DNA of 64,000 bases from Manihot esculenta (Eukaryota; Streptophyta; Magnoliopsida; Malpighiales; Euphorbiaceae): positions 10,900,817 to 10,964,816 of the forward strand of contig NC_035170.2 of assembly GCF_001659605.2 (NCBI RefSeq). Reading direction: 5' to 3'. Below the pieces are notes generated by a model. The model was not told the origin of the DNA. It searched no databases and saw only the letters and a program-made list of their open reading frames with translations. The translations under genes and the position numbers were made by a program. How positions within the stretch are numbered: position 1 is the first letter of the stretch; each line of letters opens with the position of its first letter. Positions 25,001 to 37,000 of this stretch are shown here, in pieces.

Positions 25001-28000
25001 ATAGAATTAAAAATTCCTCCCAAAATTCTTCATGGTATCAGAGCTTTGCCTAATTAAGGTTCCAATTAATTTTTGGACTTTCAAAACCCTAGACAACTAA
25101 ATTTGGTACTCACCTACCTAGACCCATATTTTTTCATCACTGCCTTCCCCATTGGAGTTGTTGCAGCCAGTTGACTTATTTGCTTATCCTAACTGATTCT
25201 AGGGATATGATTTGATTTGATTAGGATCCTTAATTATCTCTATAATTATTATTTGATTATTTGCTTCCTGTTTAGATATAATTCTTTGTGTATAAATAGT
25301 CATATAGACCAATTGTAAAGATTAAGAGTGAAATACAAGAATTCTCTAAATTTTTCCCAAAATTCTTCATGGTATTAGAGCTTTTTCCTCATTTTAGGAT
25401 TCAAATTTAATTTTTTCCTCTTTAGGGTTTCAAAACCCTAGATCTACCTTTTTTTGGTACTAACCCATCTAGGAGTCTTTCCTTCGCTCACTTTCGGCAC
25501 CAGGACTGTCGCCGGCCGATTGCCCAGCTCCAACGCCGGAAAAGCCCGCGCATGAAGCTCATTTGCCTCCCCTTTCCGGCGCATGACCCATCACTTCCCG
25601 ACGCGTGACCAATCGCCCGACGCTGCTTCGCCACTCCGATCACTCCGGCAACAATTCTGACCATCTTTCCGGCCTTCCCGTGCCGCTACCCTGCCTTTTG
25701 GTGAATCGATTGGGCTCTCTTGTGTGTACAACCTTGGGTACCTCCTATTCTTTCACGATTCATAAATCTTTACCATGGCAAAAAGTAAAAGGGTCTCGAT
25801 TCCTAACTCTGATTACTCGTCCTCCGGTGCCACATCTAACTTTGTAAAGTCAAGTAATGCTTCGTCTCTTAATAATGTTTCATGGATTATCGATTCTAGT
25901 GCGAATAAACACATGACAGGTTCTTCTAAAGGCTTTCTCAATTATTTTCCTTCTCTAACCAAAGATAGTGTCAGAATTGTTGATGGCTCTTTTACTCCCA
26001 TATCCGGAACAAGTTCTATTATTTGCACATCCAATATTAAATTATCATCTGTCATTCGTGTTCCCCACTTTCCTATCAACCTTTTATCTATCAGTGCTAT
26101 CACCAATGCCCTTAATTGTAAAATTGAATTCTTTCCTGATCATTGTGTTATTTAGGATCTTCGCATAGGAAAGAGGATTGGCAATGGTAGGCAGCATGAT
26201 GGCTTATATATGTTGGAGGGTGATCCAGTTTCTCCGATATCTCAAGCCTGTTTTGGAGAAAATAAGGATGTCAATTAGGAAATAATGCAATGGCACAGAC
26301 AGTTAGGGCATCCACCATTTTATGGGAAGCATAGGTAACTCATCTTATGGGAAGATTAAGGTCAAAATTATGAAGGAGCAGTAACTTGATCTTCCTAAGA
26401 AGAAGAAGTAGGAGGAGAGCTTGAATTAAACATCTCCAGTCTCCTATAATAGATATGAACTATAGAAGACCTAAGAGTTGCTAGACTAGGAGGATTCAAA
26501 GGAGAGGACAATGGATAGACAGTGCAGGTTAAGAGATTGTCATCCTTCCCTTGACTCTCATACACAGACAAATGGGGAAAGTATGGAGTAGACTTACATA
26601 ATGTAATCTTAGCAAATACAAGACAACAGTTACAAGTTGGAGGAGAATACTTGTACCCTTTTTAGCGCAAGGAATAGAAGATATATTTATGAGACTTTTG
26701 GATCCAAGCCAAAACTTGTGAACGAACACCACATACAAAGCAAGTACAACCATAGATGCGAGCTTTAGTTGGAAACAAAGTTATACAAAGAATGTCATCA
26801 TTCAAGACAGAAGATGGCATACTATTAGTAGAAAACATGCAACAAAACTAAAGGGTGTTGTGTGGGAGCCAAATGCACATCATCCAATTACCAATCTTGA
26901 ATTGCAGGCCAATCTCCAGACAAGCTTCCTACTAAGAGGGTTGATAACAAGCAAATCACCCTAGATAGGAAATCTGAAGATGACAGTAATAAGACCAAAA
27001 GCAAAGCCAAAACTTTAAAACAAAATCTCACCAGTAATTTATTTTGCTCTTTTACCACGTGAAGAGAATTTTTTTTCCTCATATTCACCAAGAAAGAGAT
27101 AATATGTATGCATATAATATATATATTCACACATACCAATAGGAATGTAATTCCTATGATTGCGCTACTATTACTATTTAGGAATACAATAATTACATAC
27201 ATGAAATAATATGCAAGGTCGACCTTCCTTAACAAGGACAAAGGGACCTTAGATCTTTTTTTCTTACTTTTTCTAATCAAAGCTTACCTTAATGTCTTAC
27301 CGATTCCTCTCTTCCCAACCCAACCAAGTGCGTGTGTGTGTGTGTGTGAATGTCTTTGTGAGAGAGAGAGAGAGAGGGAGAGAAACCAATTGCTAGGCTT
27401 TTCCAATAACAAAGGAAGAATAGAAGAGAGATCAACCTCCGATAGATACACTAACAGGGTCATCTTGTCCACCACCAAATGCTTCCAAGGAATCAGCAAA
27501 AGTGTTGTCTGCACTACATGCATCTCCAAGAGCTACCCTATAGAAAACCAAACAAGAAATTAGCAATGTTCCTCTTTTGACATTTTCAACTGTTGGTTAT
27601 GAATTAGAATGAACCAAATGAAAAGTATATCATAGTCATTGAAAGAATAAAAAGCATCACAACTGTGTAACATTCCAATTAAATTAAGAAATTTGATATG
27701 AACAGAAATAGGAATTGTTAAATTTAGGTCAGACCTAACTCACTCCAAAAGCTAGCTCAAGGGGGAGAAATACCTATGACCCTTTAAGGAGCACATTATC
27801 CCTATCCCAAACCGATATGAGATTCAACACGCCCCTCACATCCAGAACTATACTGGAGTATAAAATATTTACAGAAGATCCAATATCGGTATAGAGACTC
27901 TTATACCATGAAACAATGACGAAAAAAGGAGAGAAAGAGAGATTGTGAGAGAATGATGTTTAATGATTCCCCTCAAGCTCTCAAGCAAATTGAGGTATAT

Positions 28001-31000
28001 ATATTGCTTACAAGAATACATAATAGGTAAGAAAATAAATCAATCCCCTAATTAGCTTAATCATATCCCAATTATATCACATAATCTAAGCACCTAAATT
28101 ATGCACAAAACACTACAAATCTAGGCTATTTACAAAAAGTATCTCAACAGAAATTGTGGAAGAGAAAGAGTGAATATACTCTTTTTAAAAGTATAAAATA
28201 GTAGCTTAAAGAATAAAATGCATCAAACTTTGTTATCCTCCAAATATCCAGAGAAAGTAAACATAGATATAGAAAGAGGTATTGGACATAAAGAGGAGGA
28301 GGTTGGGATTATTTAAAGCATCAAAATTTTGTTATTCCCCAAATGAATTGGGAAAGTAATCATAGACAAAAAATAGGTGTTGGACATAGAGAGAGAAAGG
28401 AGGAAATAAGAAAGGTTCACCCATAACAAAGCAAACATGAACTATGATTTAATGGTTATCATATTAGCACCCTAGAGAACACCTAATTATTGTGCAAGCA
28501 AAATAATTGGAATTGACCAGCCATAAAACATAATAACATTAGCTCGCCACATTAATAATAAATAAAGCCACAACAGTAACATTGGTTCTCCCATATATAT
28601 GTGTCTCCGTGTGTGTTACTATTGAGAAGAGAATCATGTCCAATAAAAAGTTTGTATTATCAGAGAGTATTTCAAAAGAGTGAGAAAATTGGTTGTAGAG
28701 TGACTATGAGAGATTTTGAGAGAGAAGAATGAGACAATTATTGTATGGAGAGTAACAAAGTGTACTAAGGGCAGAAAGAGAGAGGTCTTTTTTATAGAGT
28801 GATTGAAACTTTAGGGAAGGAGAGGGAGGGAGGGAGAAAGAGAGATGGAGAAAGAGTAAGAGAGGGTTGGAAAGATTTTTAAGTAGCTTGTATTGCTTAG
28901 TTGTTATGATGGTAATTGAAAACTTATATAGCAAACTTAATTAAATGAAAAGCACATATAAATATAAAAAAGTAGTAACAAATACAAAAAAATCAAATGT
29001 GCAACGAATCTTTTTGATATTTTATGCCAAGTAAAAAAAATTACTACTAGTGGACCATAAACAGGAACAAATAAAATCATCCTAGATTTGTAATAAATAC
29101 TTTTGGCAAATTAAAAATGAGTTGACTAATAAGCCACAATGCCTAATTTAATATCATGAACTGAAGCACAAACCTTGATATTTTCTATCCCAAAACAATG
29201 ACCTTTCGGTAAAATGCTTTTTGAATTCCCCTCCTTCAAACCACCATATTTTTGGTAAATTTTTTCAAAATTACATATTCTCATTAAGGGAGATTTATAA
29301 TTTAGTCCCTGAGTATTGCCATTATTAATAAGTCAGTCCCTGCATTTTCAAAAACCTATTAAAACGTCCTTATCTTTTCTCTCCGTCAACAAAATAGTTC
29401 TTCCGTCTATTTTTGCCGTTAAAAATATAGCAAAATACCAAATTACCCCCCTTCTTTTCCTCCTCCTCCTCCTCCTCCTCCTTCTTCTTCATTGATTCTT
29501 CCTCCTCTTCTTCTTCTTTGGTTCTTCTTTTTCTTCTTCTTCTTTGATTCTTCTTCGATTCTTCTTTTTATTCTTCTTCTTTAAGGAGGAGGAGGAGATT
29601 TTTCTTCTTCTTCTTCTTCTTTTTCTTCTTCATCATCATCATCTTCTTCTTCTCTTTCTTCTTCTTTTTCTTCTTCTTCTTTTTTCTTCTTCTTTTCCTT
29701 CATCATCATCATCTTCTTCTTCTTTTTTCTTCTTTTTTGAGGAGGAAGGACTATTTCGTTAACGGAAAAAAATGATAAAGACGTTTTAATAGATCTGAGA
29801 AAAGATAAAGACGTTTTAATAGATCTTTGAAAATGTAGGGACTAACCTGTTAATAATAGCAATATCCAAAAATTAAATAAAGAGTTTTATTTGATGGCAA
29901 AATTGGATTTTAAAAATTTTCTCTTTCATCCTTTATCTATTTTTAACGGAAAAGATGACAAAAGGACTATTTCATTGACGGAGAGAAAAGTTAAGGACGT
30001 TTTAATAGGTTTTTGAAAATGCAGGGACTGACTTGTTAATAATGGTAATACCCAGAGACTAAAATGTAAATCTCCCTATCATTAATTGCATTTTCTTTTA
30101 ACACATATTGGTCAAAAGCCAAGATATCTTACCTACAACCATCAAAACAAAGCTTGCCTAGAACTTAAGCAGAATGGATTCCTTTCATTACCTAAAACCA
30201 TCAAAACAAAATTTATCCAAAATTTAAGCAGAATGGATTCCTTTCATTACCTAAAACCATCAAAACAAAATTTATACAAGTATTACAAAATACAATTTGG
30301 TGAAAAGGGAAGCATTTGTAAGTAACGACTGTAGGAAACTTACATAAACTTCTTACACCCTTTGTATAGTTGTTGACAGCGATCATTCAACTCCTCGGCT
30401 AGATATTCAAGAGAACATATCTGTCCAAATAATGGAAATTGCCATATTATCACAAGAACAACCTTTTTATTCAAACTATATTGAATAACAATTTATTTAT
30501 CTGGTCAATTAAATAAAAATCATAATAAATAAAGGAATTGCACAATTTGTGGAAACTAGCTCTAGGAAGCTTGGCACCATTAAGACTCAAGTGAAGATAA
30601 AGGTTTATGGTAGTATAGTAATGTCACTTTCACAAGAAAGACCAAAAAGAAAGTTAATGAGATGAATAAGCATTATTATTCAAGAAAAGCACACTCCAGA
30701 CTCCAGAGGCAAGTGTTCAAATATAAGTAAAGGAGAATAGTTTTAAAAGGTGTGTGGTGCAAGGCACATCAAGCCTAAGAGCAACTGCTCTAAACTTATG
30801 TGAGGCAAAGTTACAACACCAGAAGTGTTCACTTGATTGCCTAGGTACAAGCCCACAACAAGGTGCAAGGCACGAGAAAAGGAGCAGGTCAACACTCACA
30901 TGCCTCCACTACCATTCAACTCCCTCACTGGAGATGACCACTATCACATCAATTGCAACTTACTGACCATCTAGAATCCAGTATTAAGCAAACAAATTGC

Positions 31001-34000
31001 CATTATCATTGCAGGAGCTGAATCAACAGCACATATTGCTTGTTGCCAACAGTCACATGAACACTCATTTCACCTCAAATATCTGTCTGCTCACTTTATT
31101 TGAATTCTTTCTTTTAACAGCACTACTGAAATGTTCATTGAACTGCCCAATCAGCCAAAACAATGATACTTCTTCAACTTGTACTTTTGGTTCTTATAAT
31201 TTTTCTCTAATTTTTTAATAATAACTTTAATTCATCCATTTAATACCACAAGGAAGTCTTGGTTCTGGGGGTGACTACTGGAGGTCATTTGTGATTCTGT
31301 TAGTGTATGTTTTTCTGTTCTTATCCAAGTATATGATGGGGCTTTTTTTAATTTAAATTCTAATTTCTTTCATTAATACTATCAGCCCATTTAAGAAACA
31401 AAGGGCACTGGTAAGTATTGTAAACAACTTTAAAATTCATTAAGTAATGTTTTATTACTCAATACAATATTTTTGTAAAAAAATATTTACTGATTAAAGA
31501 TTAAAATAATGGATATTTCACTAAATTTTTAGTTCTTAGTTGGTTTGAGTCATTTTGTAAATTGTCTGAGTCAATGTTGTTAAAATAATGCTTGAGGCAC
31601 AAGGCACACCAGGGCCCAGGCACAACAAGCCTCAGCGTCTCAAAAGGCCAAAAGCAGATAACCTCAGCTATGTACTAGGTATGTCCTTTTTTTATTTTCT
31701 CCTATTCTCATGTGAGCCCTCTGACCCTCACCAAATCTACACCAAGGGGTCAAAAGCACAAAAGAAACAGTGCTTCTGCTCAAGTATCATTGCCAGTTGT
31801 CTCCAAAGGAAAAGGGGAAAAAAGAAAGACAAACAAGATTAAGAAGAGAAACGACATCAATTGCTGCTGCCTCCAGTGACATAAAACAAGGAAGACAAAT
31901 GGAAAACAAGGAACAAATCCTTAAAAGAAAAAGACAGCTCATTCTCAAATATACAACAAATATTGCCATTTTACATGGTATCAGAGCCTCACCCATAGAA
32001 ATTTAAAATTTTTTTTGGAAACTTAGGACTCTGTTCATTTGGGTTACCCATATTGGGTAACATTTGGATCTCACCGCCCCCTAGGAAGGATGCCGGAGCG
32101 CAAGTGAAGCTTCGTTGAAGAACCGACGGGTGTTCGGCCGGTGAGTGGGCCTCACACGCCGCGACAACAACCTACCATCATTACATGCGCCAACGCGTGA
32201 AGGTGCATCACTGCTCCGTTGCTGCTCCAGTCACCATCGTCGAAGTCGCCGCACCGTCCCCTCGTCAGATTTGGGGTTTGTTTGCCGTTCGGGTGTTGAG
32301 TGAAGGTGTTTTTGGTACTGTTCATATTCGGGCATTTGTTTACCAGGTACTGTTCACTTCTGATTCTGTGTTTATTTTTATTGCTTCGGGTTGGTTGTCC
32401 TTATAACTGAAGTTAAAACCGTAACTCATGTGATTCCTGTGATGACTAAAATCACGAAACACAAATTGAATGGATCTAATTCTTTGGATTGGAGTAAAAC
32501 TATCCGTATCTATTTACGAAGTATTGATTTACGAAGTATTGGAATGGATGATCATCTAACCAAGAATCATCTAACTAATGAAACTAGTAGAGATTGGATG
32601 AGGGATGATTCTCAATTATTTTTGCAGATCCGAATTCTATTCATAGTGAGGTGATTAGGCTTATTAATCACTGTAAATTTGTTAAATAATTAATGGAATA
32701 TTTGGAATTTCTATATTCTGACAAAGGGAATATTTCTTGTATTTATGATGTGTGTAAGGCGTTTTACCGAGCTGATAAAAATGATAGAAATTTGACATCC
32801 TATTTTATGGATTTTAAAAGAGTTTAAGAAGAACTTAATGTATTGATACCTTTTAGTACAGATGTGAAAACTCAACAGGCTCAACGAGAGCAAATGGCTG
32901 TTATGAGCTTGCTTGCAGGTCTCCCTCCAGAGTTTGAGAGAGCTAAATCTCAAATTCTTTCTGACTCTGAAATATCATCCTTACATGATGTGTTCACTAG
33001 GGTGTTGCATACAGAGTCTCCAATTCCTTCACACCCCACTAGTGCCCCTGTTAGCTGCAATGACAGTGGCAGACAGAATAACAGAGGTGGGCAAAGGGGA
33101 GGTTTTAATGATGGTAAAAGATCTCGGCGTTTTGGTGAAAACTTAGGAGAAATCATTTGTTATTACTGCCGTGAACCTGGACATACTAAGAAGACATGTC
33201 AGAAACTACAGAATAAGAATCAACGCACACAAATGGCGCATATGGCAGTTGAGGCCTCTTCAGATCAGGGAGTTGTGATATCTGCAGATGAGTATGCACA
33301 ATTCACCCAATACCAGGTAACTCTAAAATCCTCTAACTCCTCTATCACTGCAATTGCCGAGTAAGGTAACTCTACTGCATGTCTTGTGTCTTCATCCTCC
33401 AAATGGGTTATTGATTCTGGTGCTACCAATCATATGTTAGGTAATTCTACCCTTTTGTCCAATCTTAAGTCTCATGCATTGTCTTCTTATGTTACTCTTG
33501 TTGATGGCACTAAATCTTCTGTCATGGATTCTGGTCATGTCAACTTAACCCTTTCTCTTTTTGTATCCTCTGTGTTATGTGTTCCTAAGTTCGCGTTTAA
33601 TTTGCTTTTCGTTAGTAAACTCACTCATGCACTGAATTATTGTGTCTCATTCTTTCCTGATCATTGCATTTTTCAGGATCTTTCGACAAAGCAGATTATT
33701 CGTAGAGGACGTGAGTCATAAGGTCTTTACGTGTTCCACGCATTTAATACCTTTTGATGTTCATTGTCGTTTGGGGCATCCTTCTCTCTCGGATTTGAAG
33801 AAGTTATATTCACAATTTCATTCTTTGTTTGTATTAGATTGTGAATCTTGTCAATTTGCCAAACATCATCGTTTATCTACAGTGTCTCAAGTCAATAAAC
33901 GGGCTTCGTCCCCCTTTGAGTTAGTACATTCAAATGTTTGGGGTCCTTATCCTATTGTGTCTAAGTCTGGCTTTAAGTACTTTGTTACTTTTATTGATGA

Positions 34001-37000
34001 TTTCTCTCGTACTACTCGGTTATTTTTAACGAAGATTCGTCCAGAATTATTCTCTATCTTTTGTGCATTTTATGCTGAAATCCAAACTCAATTCAATATT
34101 TCCATTTGTATATTGCAAAGTGATAATGCTAAAGAGTATCCCTCTGGGGAATTTCAATCTTATTTGTTACAAAAAAGGATTCTTCATCAGTCCTCTTGTG
34201 TTGAAACTCCTTCACAGAATGGAGTTGCCGAAAGAAAAAAAATCAACATCTTCTTGAAGTAGCCAGAGCCCTCTTATTCCAAATGAAAGTACCTAAATGC
34301 TTTTGGGCTGATGTTGTATCCACTGCTTGCTTTTTGATCAATCGCATGCCTTCCTCCATCCTTCATGGTGATATCCCTTATAACATTTTGTTTCCCACTA
34401 AATCTTTGTTTCCTATTGAGCCACGTATCTTTGGTTGTACTTGTTTTGTTTGTGATGTTCGTCCACAGGTTACTAAATTGGATCCCCAATCACACAAATG
34501 TGTCTTTCTTGGCTATTCTCGACGTCAGAAAGGGTATCGTTGTTTTTCTCCTTATCTTAATCGGCATCTTGTGTCTGCTGATGTAACATTCTTTGAGTCC
34601 ACTCTTTTTTTCCGCCATCATCTGTTTATAACACCCAGGGGGAGGAAGATGACCTCTTGTTATACACTGTTCACTCTCTGTCTCCTCAGACTACTCCTAC
34701 ACCTTCCGCTCATGTGCCAGGTCACCCTCCCATCTTTCATGTGTATTCTAGACACTTGGAGGACTCTGACTCCACTTCGCTACCCGCTTCTTCGTTGACA
34801 GATCCTGCTCCCACTAATCCTTCACTGTCTGATTTGGATTTGCCCATTGCTCTTCGCAAAGGTAAACGTACTTGCACTCATCCTATTTTGTCTTGTGTCT
34901 CTTATAGTCAATTATCCTCTCCTTCTCGTTGTTTTGTTACTGCTTTAGATTCTATTTCAGTCCCCAAAACTGTTATTGAGGCTTTGTCCCATCCTGGTTG
35001 GCATGCTGCAATGGAAGAGGAAATGATGGCCCTCGACACTAATGGTACTTGGGAGTTGATGTCCTTACCTCCAGGAAAGCGGGCTATTGGGTGTAAATGG
35101 GTGTTTGCAGTGAAAGTAAACCCAGATGGATATGTTGCTCGCCTCAAGGCCCGTTTAGTGGCCAAAGGTTAAGCTCAAACTTATGGAGTTGACTATTCTG
35201 ATACATTCTCTCCAGTTGCCAAGCTCGCATCTGTTCGATTGTTTATTTCTTTGGCAGCTACATATGATTGGCTTTTGCATCAACCGGATATTAAAAATAC
35301 TTTTCTCCATAATGACCTTTAGAAGGAGGTTTATACTGGGCAACCACTTGGTTTTGTTGCTCAGAGGAAGTAAGGCAAGGTTTGTAGACTTCGAAAATCC
35401 CTCTATGGCTTGAAACTGAGTCCTCGAGCATGGTTTGGCAGGTTTAGTGAGGTGGTTCAACAGTTTAGAATGAAGATGAGTAAGTGTGATCACTCAGTGT
35501 TTTATAGAAATTCTGATAGTGGAGTAATTCTGCATGTAATATATGTGGATGATATCGTTATCATAGGAAGTGACGTTGCTAGCATCACATCCCTAAAAGA
35601 ATTTCTTAAAACAAAATTTCATACAAAGGGTTTGGGCTCCTTGAAATATTTCTTAGGAATCAAAGTTATACTGTATAAGAAAGGCATCTTCTTATCTTAA
35701 AGAAAATATGTTCTTGGTTTGATGGCAGAAATAGAAAAATTGGGTGCTTAGCCTTGTAGTGCCCCAATGACCCCTAACCTTCAACTTACTACAGAAGACA
35801 GTGAGCCATTTGCAGATCAGTGAGCCATTTGCAGATCCTGAAATGTATAGAAGATTAGTTGGCAAGCTAAATTATTTGACGGTGATTCGTCTTAATATTG
35901 CATATTCAGTGAGTGTGGTAAGACAGTTTATGTTCTCCCCTACTGTTGCCCAATGGGATGCTATGGGACAGATTCTTTGTTATCTGAAATGGGCCCAGGG
36001 CGAGGCCTATTCTATGGTAACCATGGACACTCAAATATTGAATGTTTTCTGATGCTGATTGGGCAGACTCGAAGGTTGATAGGAGGTCAACTACTGGATA
36101 TTGTATTTTTGGGAGAGGTAACATGGTCTCATGGAAAAGTAAGAAGCAAAATGTGGTCTCCCGTTCTAATGCCGAATTTGAATATCGAGCCATGGCACAA
36201 GCCGTTTGTGCAGTCTTGTGGGTACGTCAACTATTGGAAGAAGTTGGGCTCACAAATTCGGTGCCTGCTAAGCTGTGGTGTGATAATCAAGCAGCTATCC
36301 ACATTGTCTCCAATCCAGTATTTCATGAGAAGACTAAACACATCGAGATTGATTGTCATTTTGTTCGTGAGAAGGTCCAACAAAAGATAATCTCAACAGG
36401 ACATATCCGAACTGGAGAACAACTAGGAGATATCTTCACTAAAGCTCCAAATGGGACTCGAGTTGATTATATATTTAACAAGCTGGGTATATTAACATCT
36501 ATGCTCCAATTTGGGGGGAGTGTTATAGGTTATAGGAAGTAAATATGTTAATATAGGAAGTAAATATTAATAGATGTGTCAGTTGCTTAATCTTAGGGAT
36601 TGCATGATCATAGACTTGATTTTCCTTCCTGTTTAGATACAGTCTCTCATGTATAAATAGGTTATAATCTCTATTGTAATATACAACAAATATTGCCATT
36701 CTACAGTATCATTATCAAATAATTATCATAATCAAATAATTATCATAATCCAAAGCTGCTAAAATAATAGAAGACTAGGCTTCTTATAGAGATATCTACT
36801 CTAATAAAATTAAGATTAGGAACCCATTCTAATTAGGAATACAAAAAATAAAATAGAAAATAGTAATAAAACTAATAATAATAATAATCCTAAATAATAA
36901 AACTCCAAATTTCCTAATTCTACAATTGAATAAATTCCTAAAATGTATTAGAATATTCATCTTCCCCTATTGAATCAGGTAATTCTTTCTTTCCTTCCTA

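Larger units (their letters stand above)
24037..27234 (-). mobile_element. Ty1/copia element E, minus strand, with matching target duplications and a nested copia
   Basis: The LTRs run TGTTAAG to CTTCACA on the minus strand (5' LTR 27234-27058, 3' LTR 24191-24037). The PBS TGGTAAAAGAGC (27057-27046) directly follows the 5' LTR, and a GAGGAGAAA purine tract precedes the 3' LTR. The 5 bp duplication AGGAC flanks both sides (24032-24036 and 27235-27239). The interior keeps integrase C-terminal sequence (about 26880-26330: [25 protein letters not shown]) and RNase H (about 24830-24210: [40 protein letters not shown]), with many stops. Gag, protease and most of RT are gone. Confidence 0.88.
31948..36705 (+). 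mobile_element. Nearly full-length Ty1/copia D, family 2
   Basis: Only the last 28 bp of the 5' LTR remain (31948-31975, ending TTTTACA), then PBS TGGTATCAGAGC (31976-31987). Gag, zinc knuckle, protease, GAG-pre-integrase, integrase, RT and RNase H follow in copia order. They end at the PPT TTGGGGGGAG (36511-36520) and a complete 185 bp 3' LTR (36521-36705). It is the reference for the family 2 pieces at 5795 and 14140. Frameshifts and stops in gag, integrase and RT inactivate it. Because the 5' LTR is truncated, neither an LTR age nor a target duplication can be read. Confidence 0.9.

Noticed and set aside
29544..29762. Leu/Phe/Ser-rich frame resembling a membrane protein
   Set aside because: It is a reading of the CTT/TTC low-complexity block inside a MITE.
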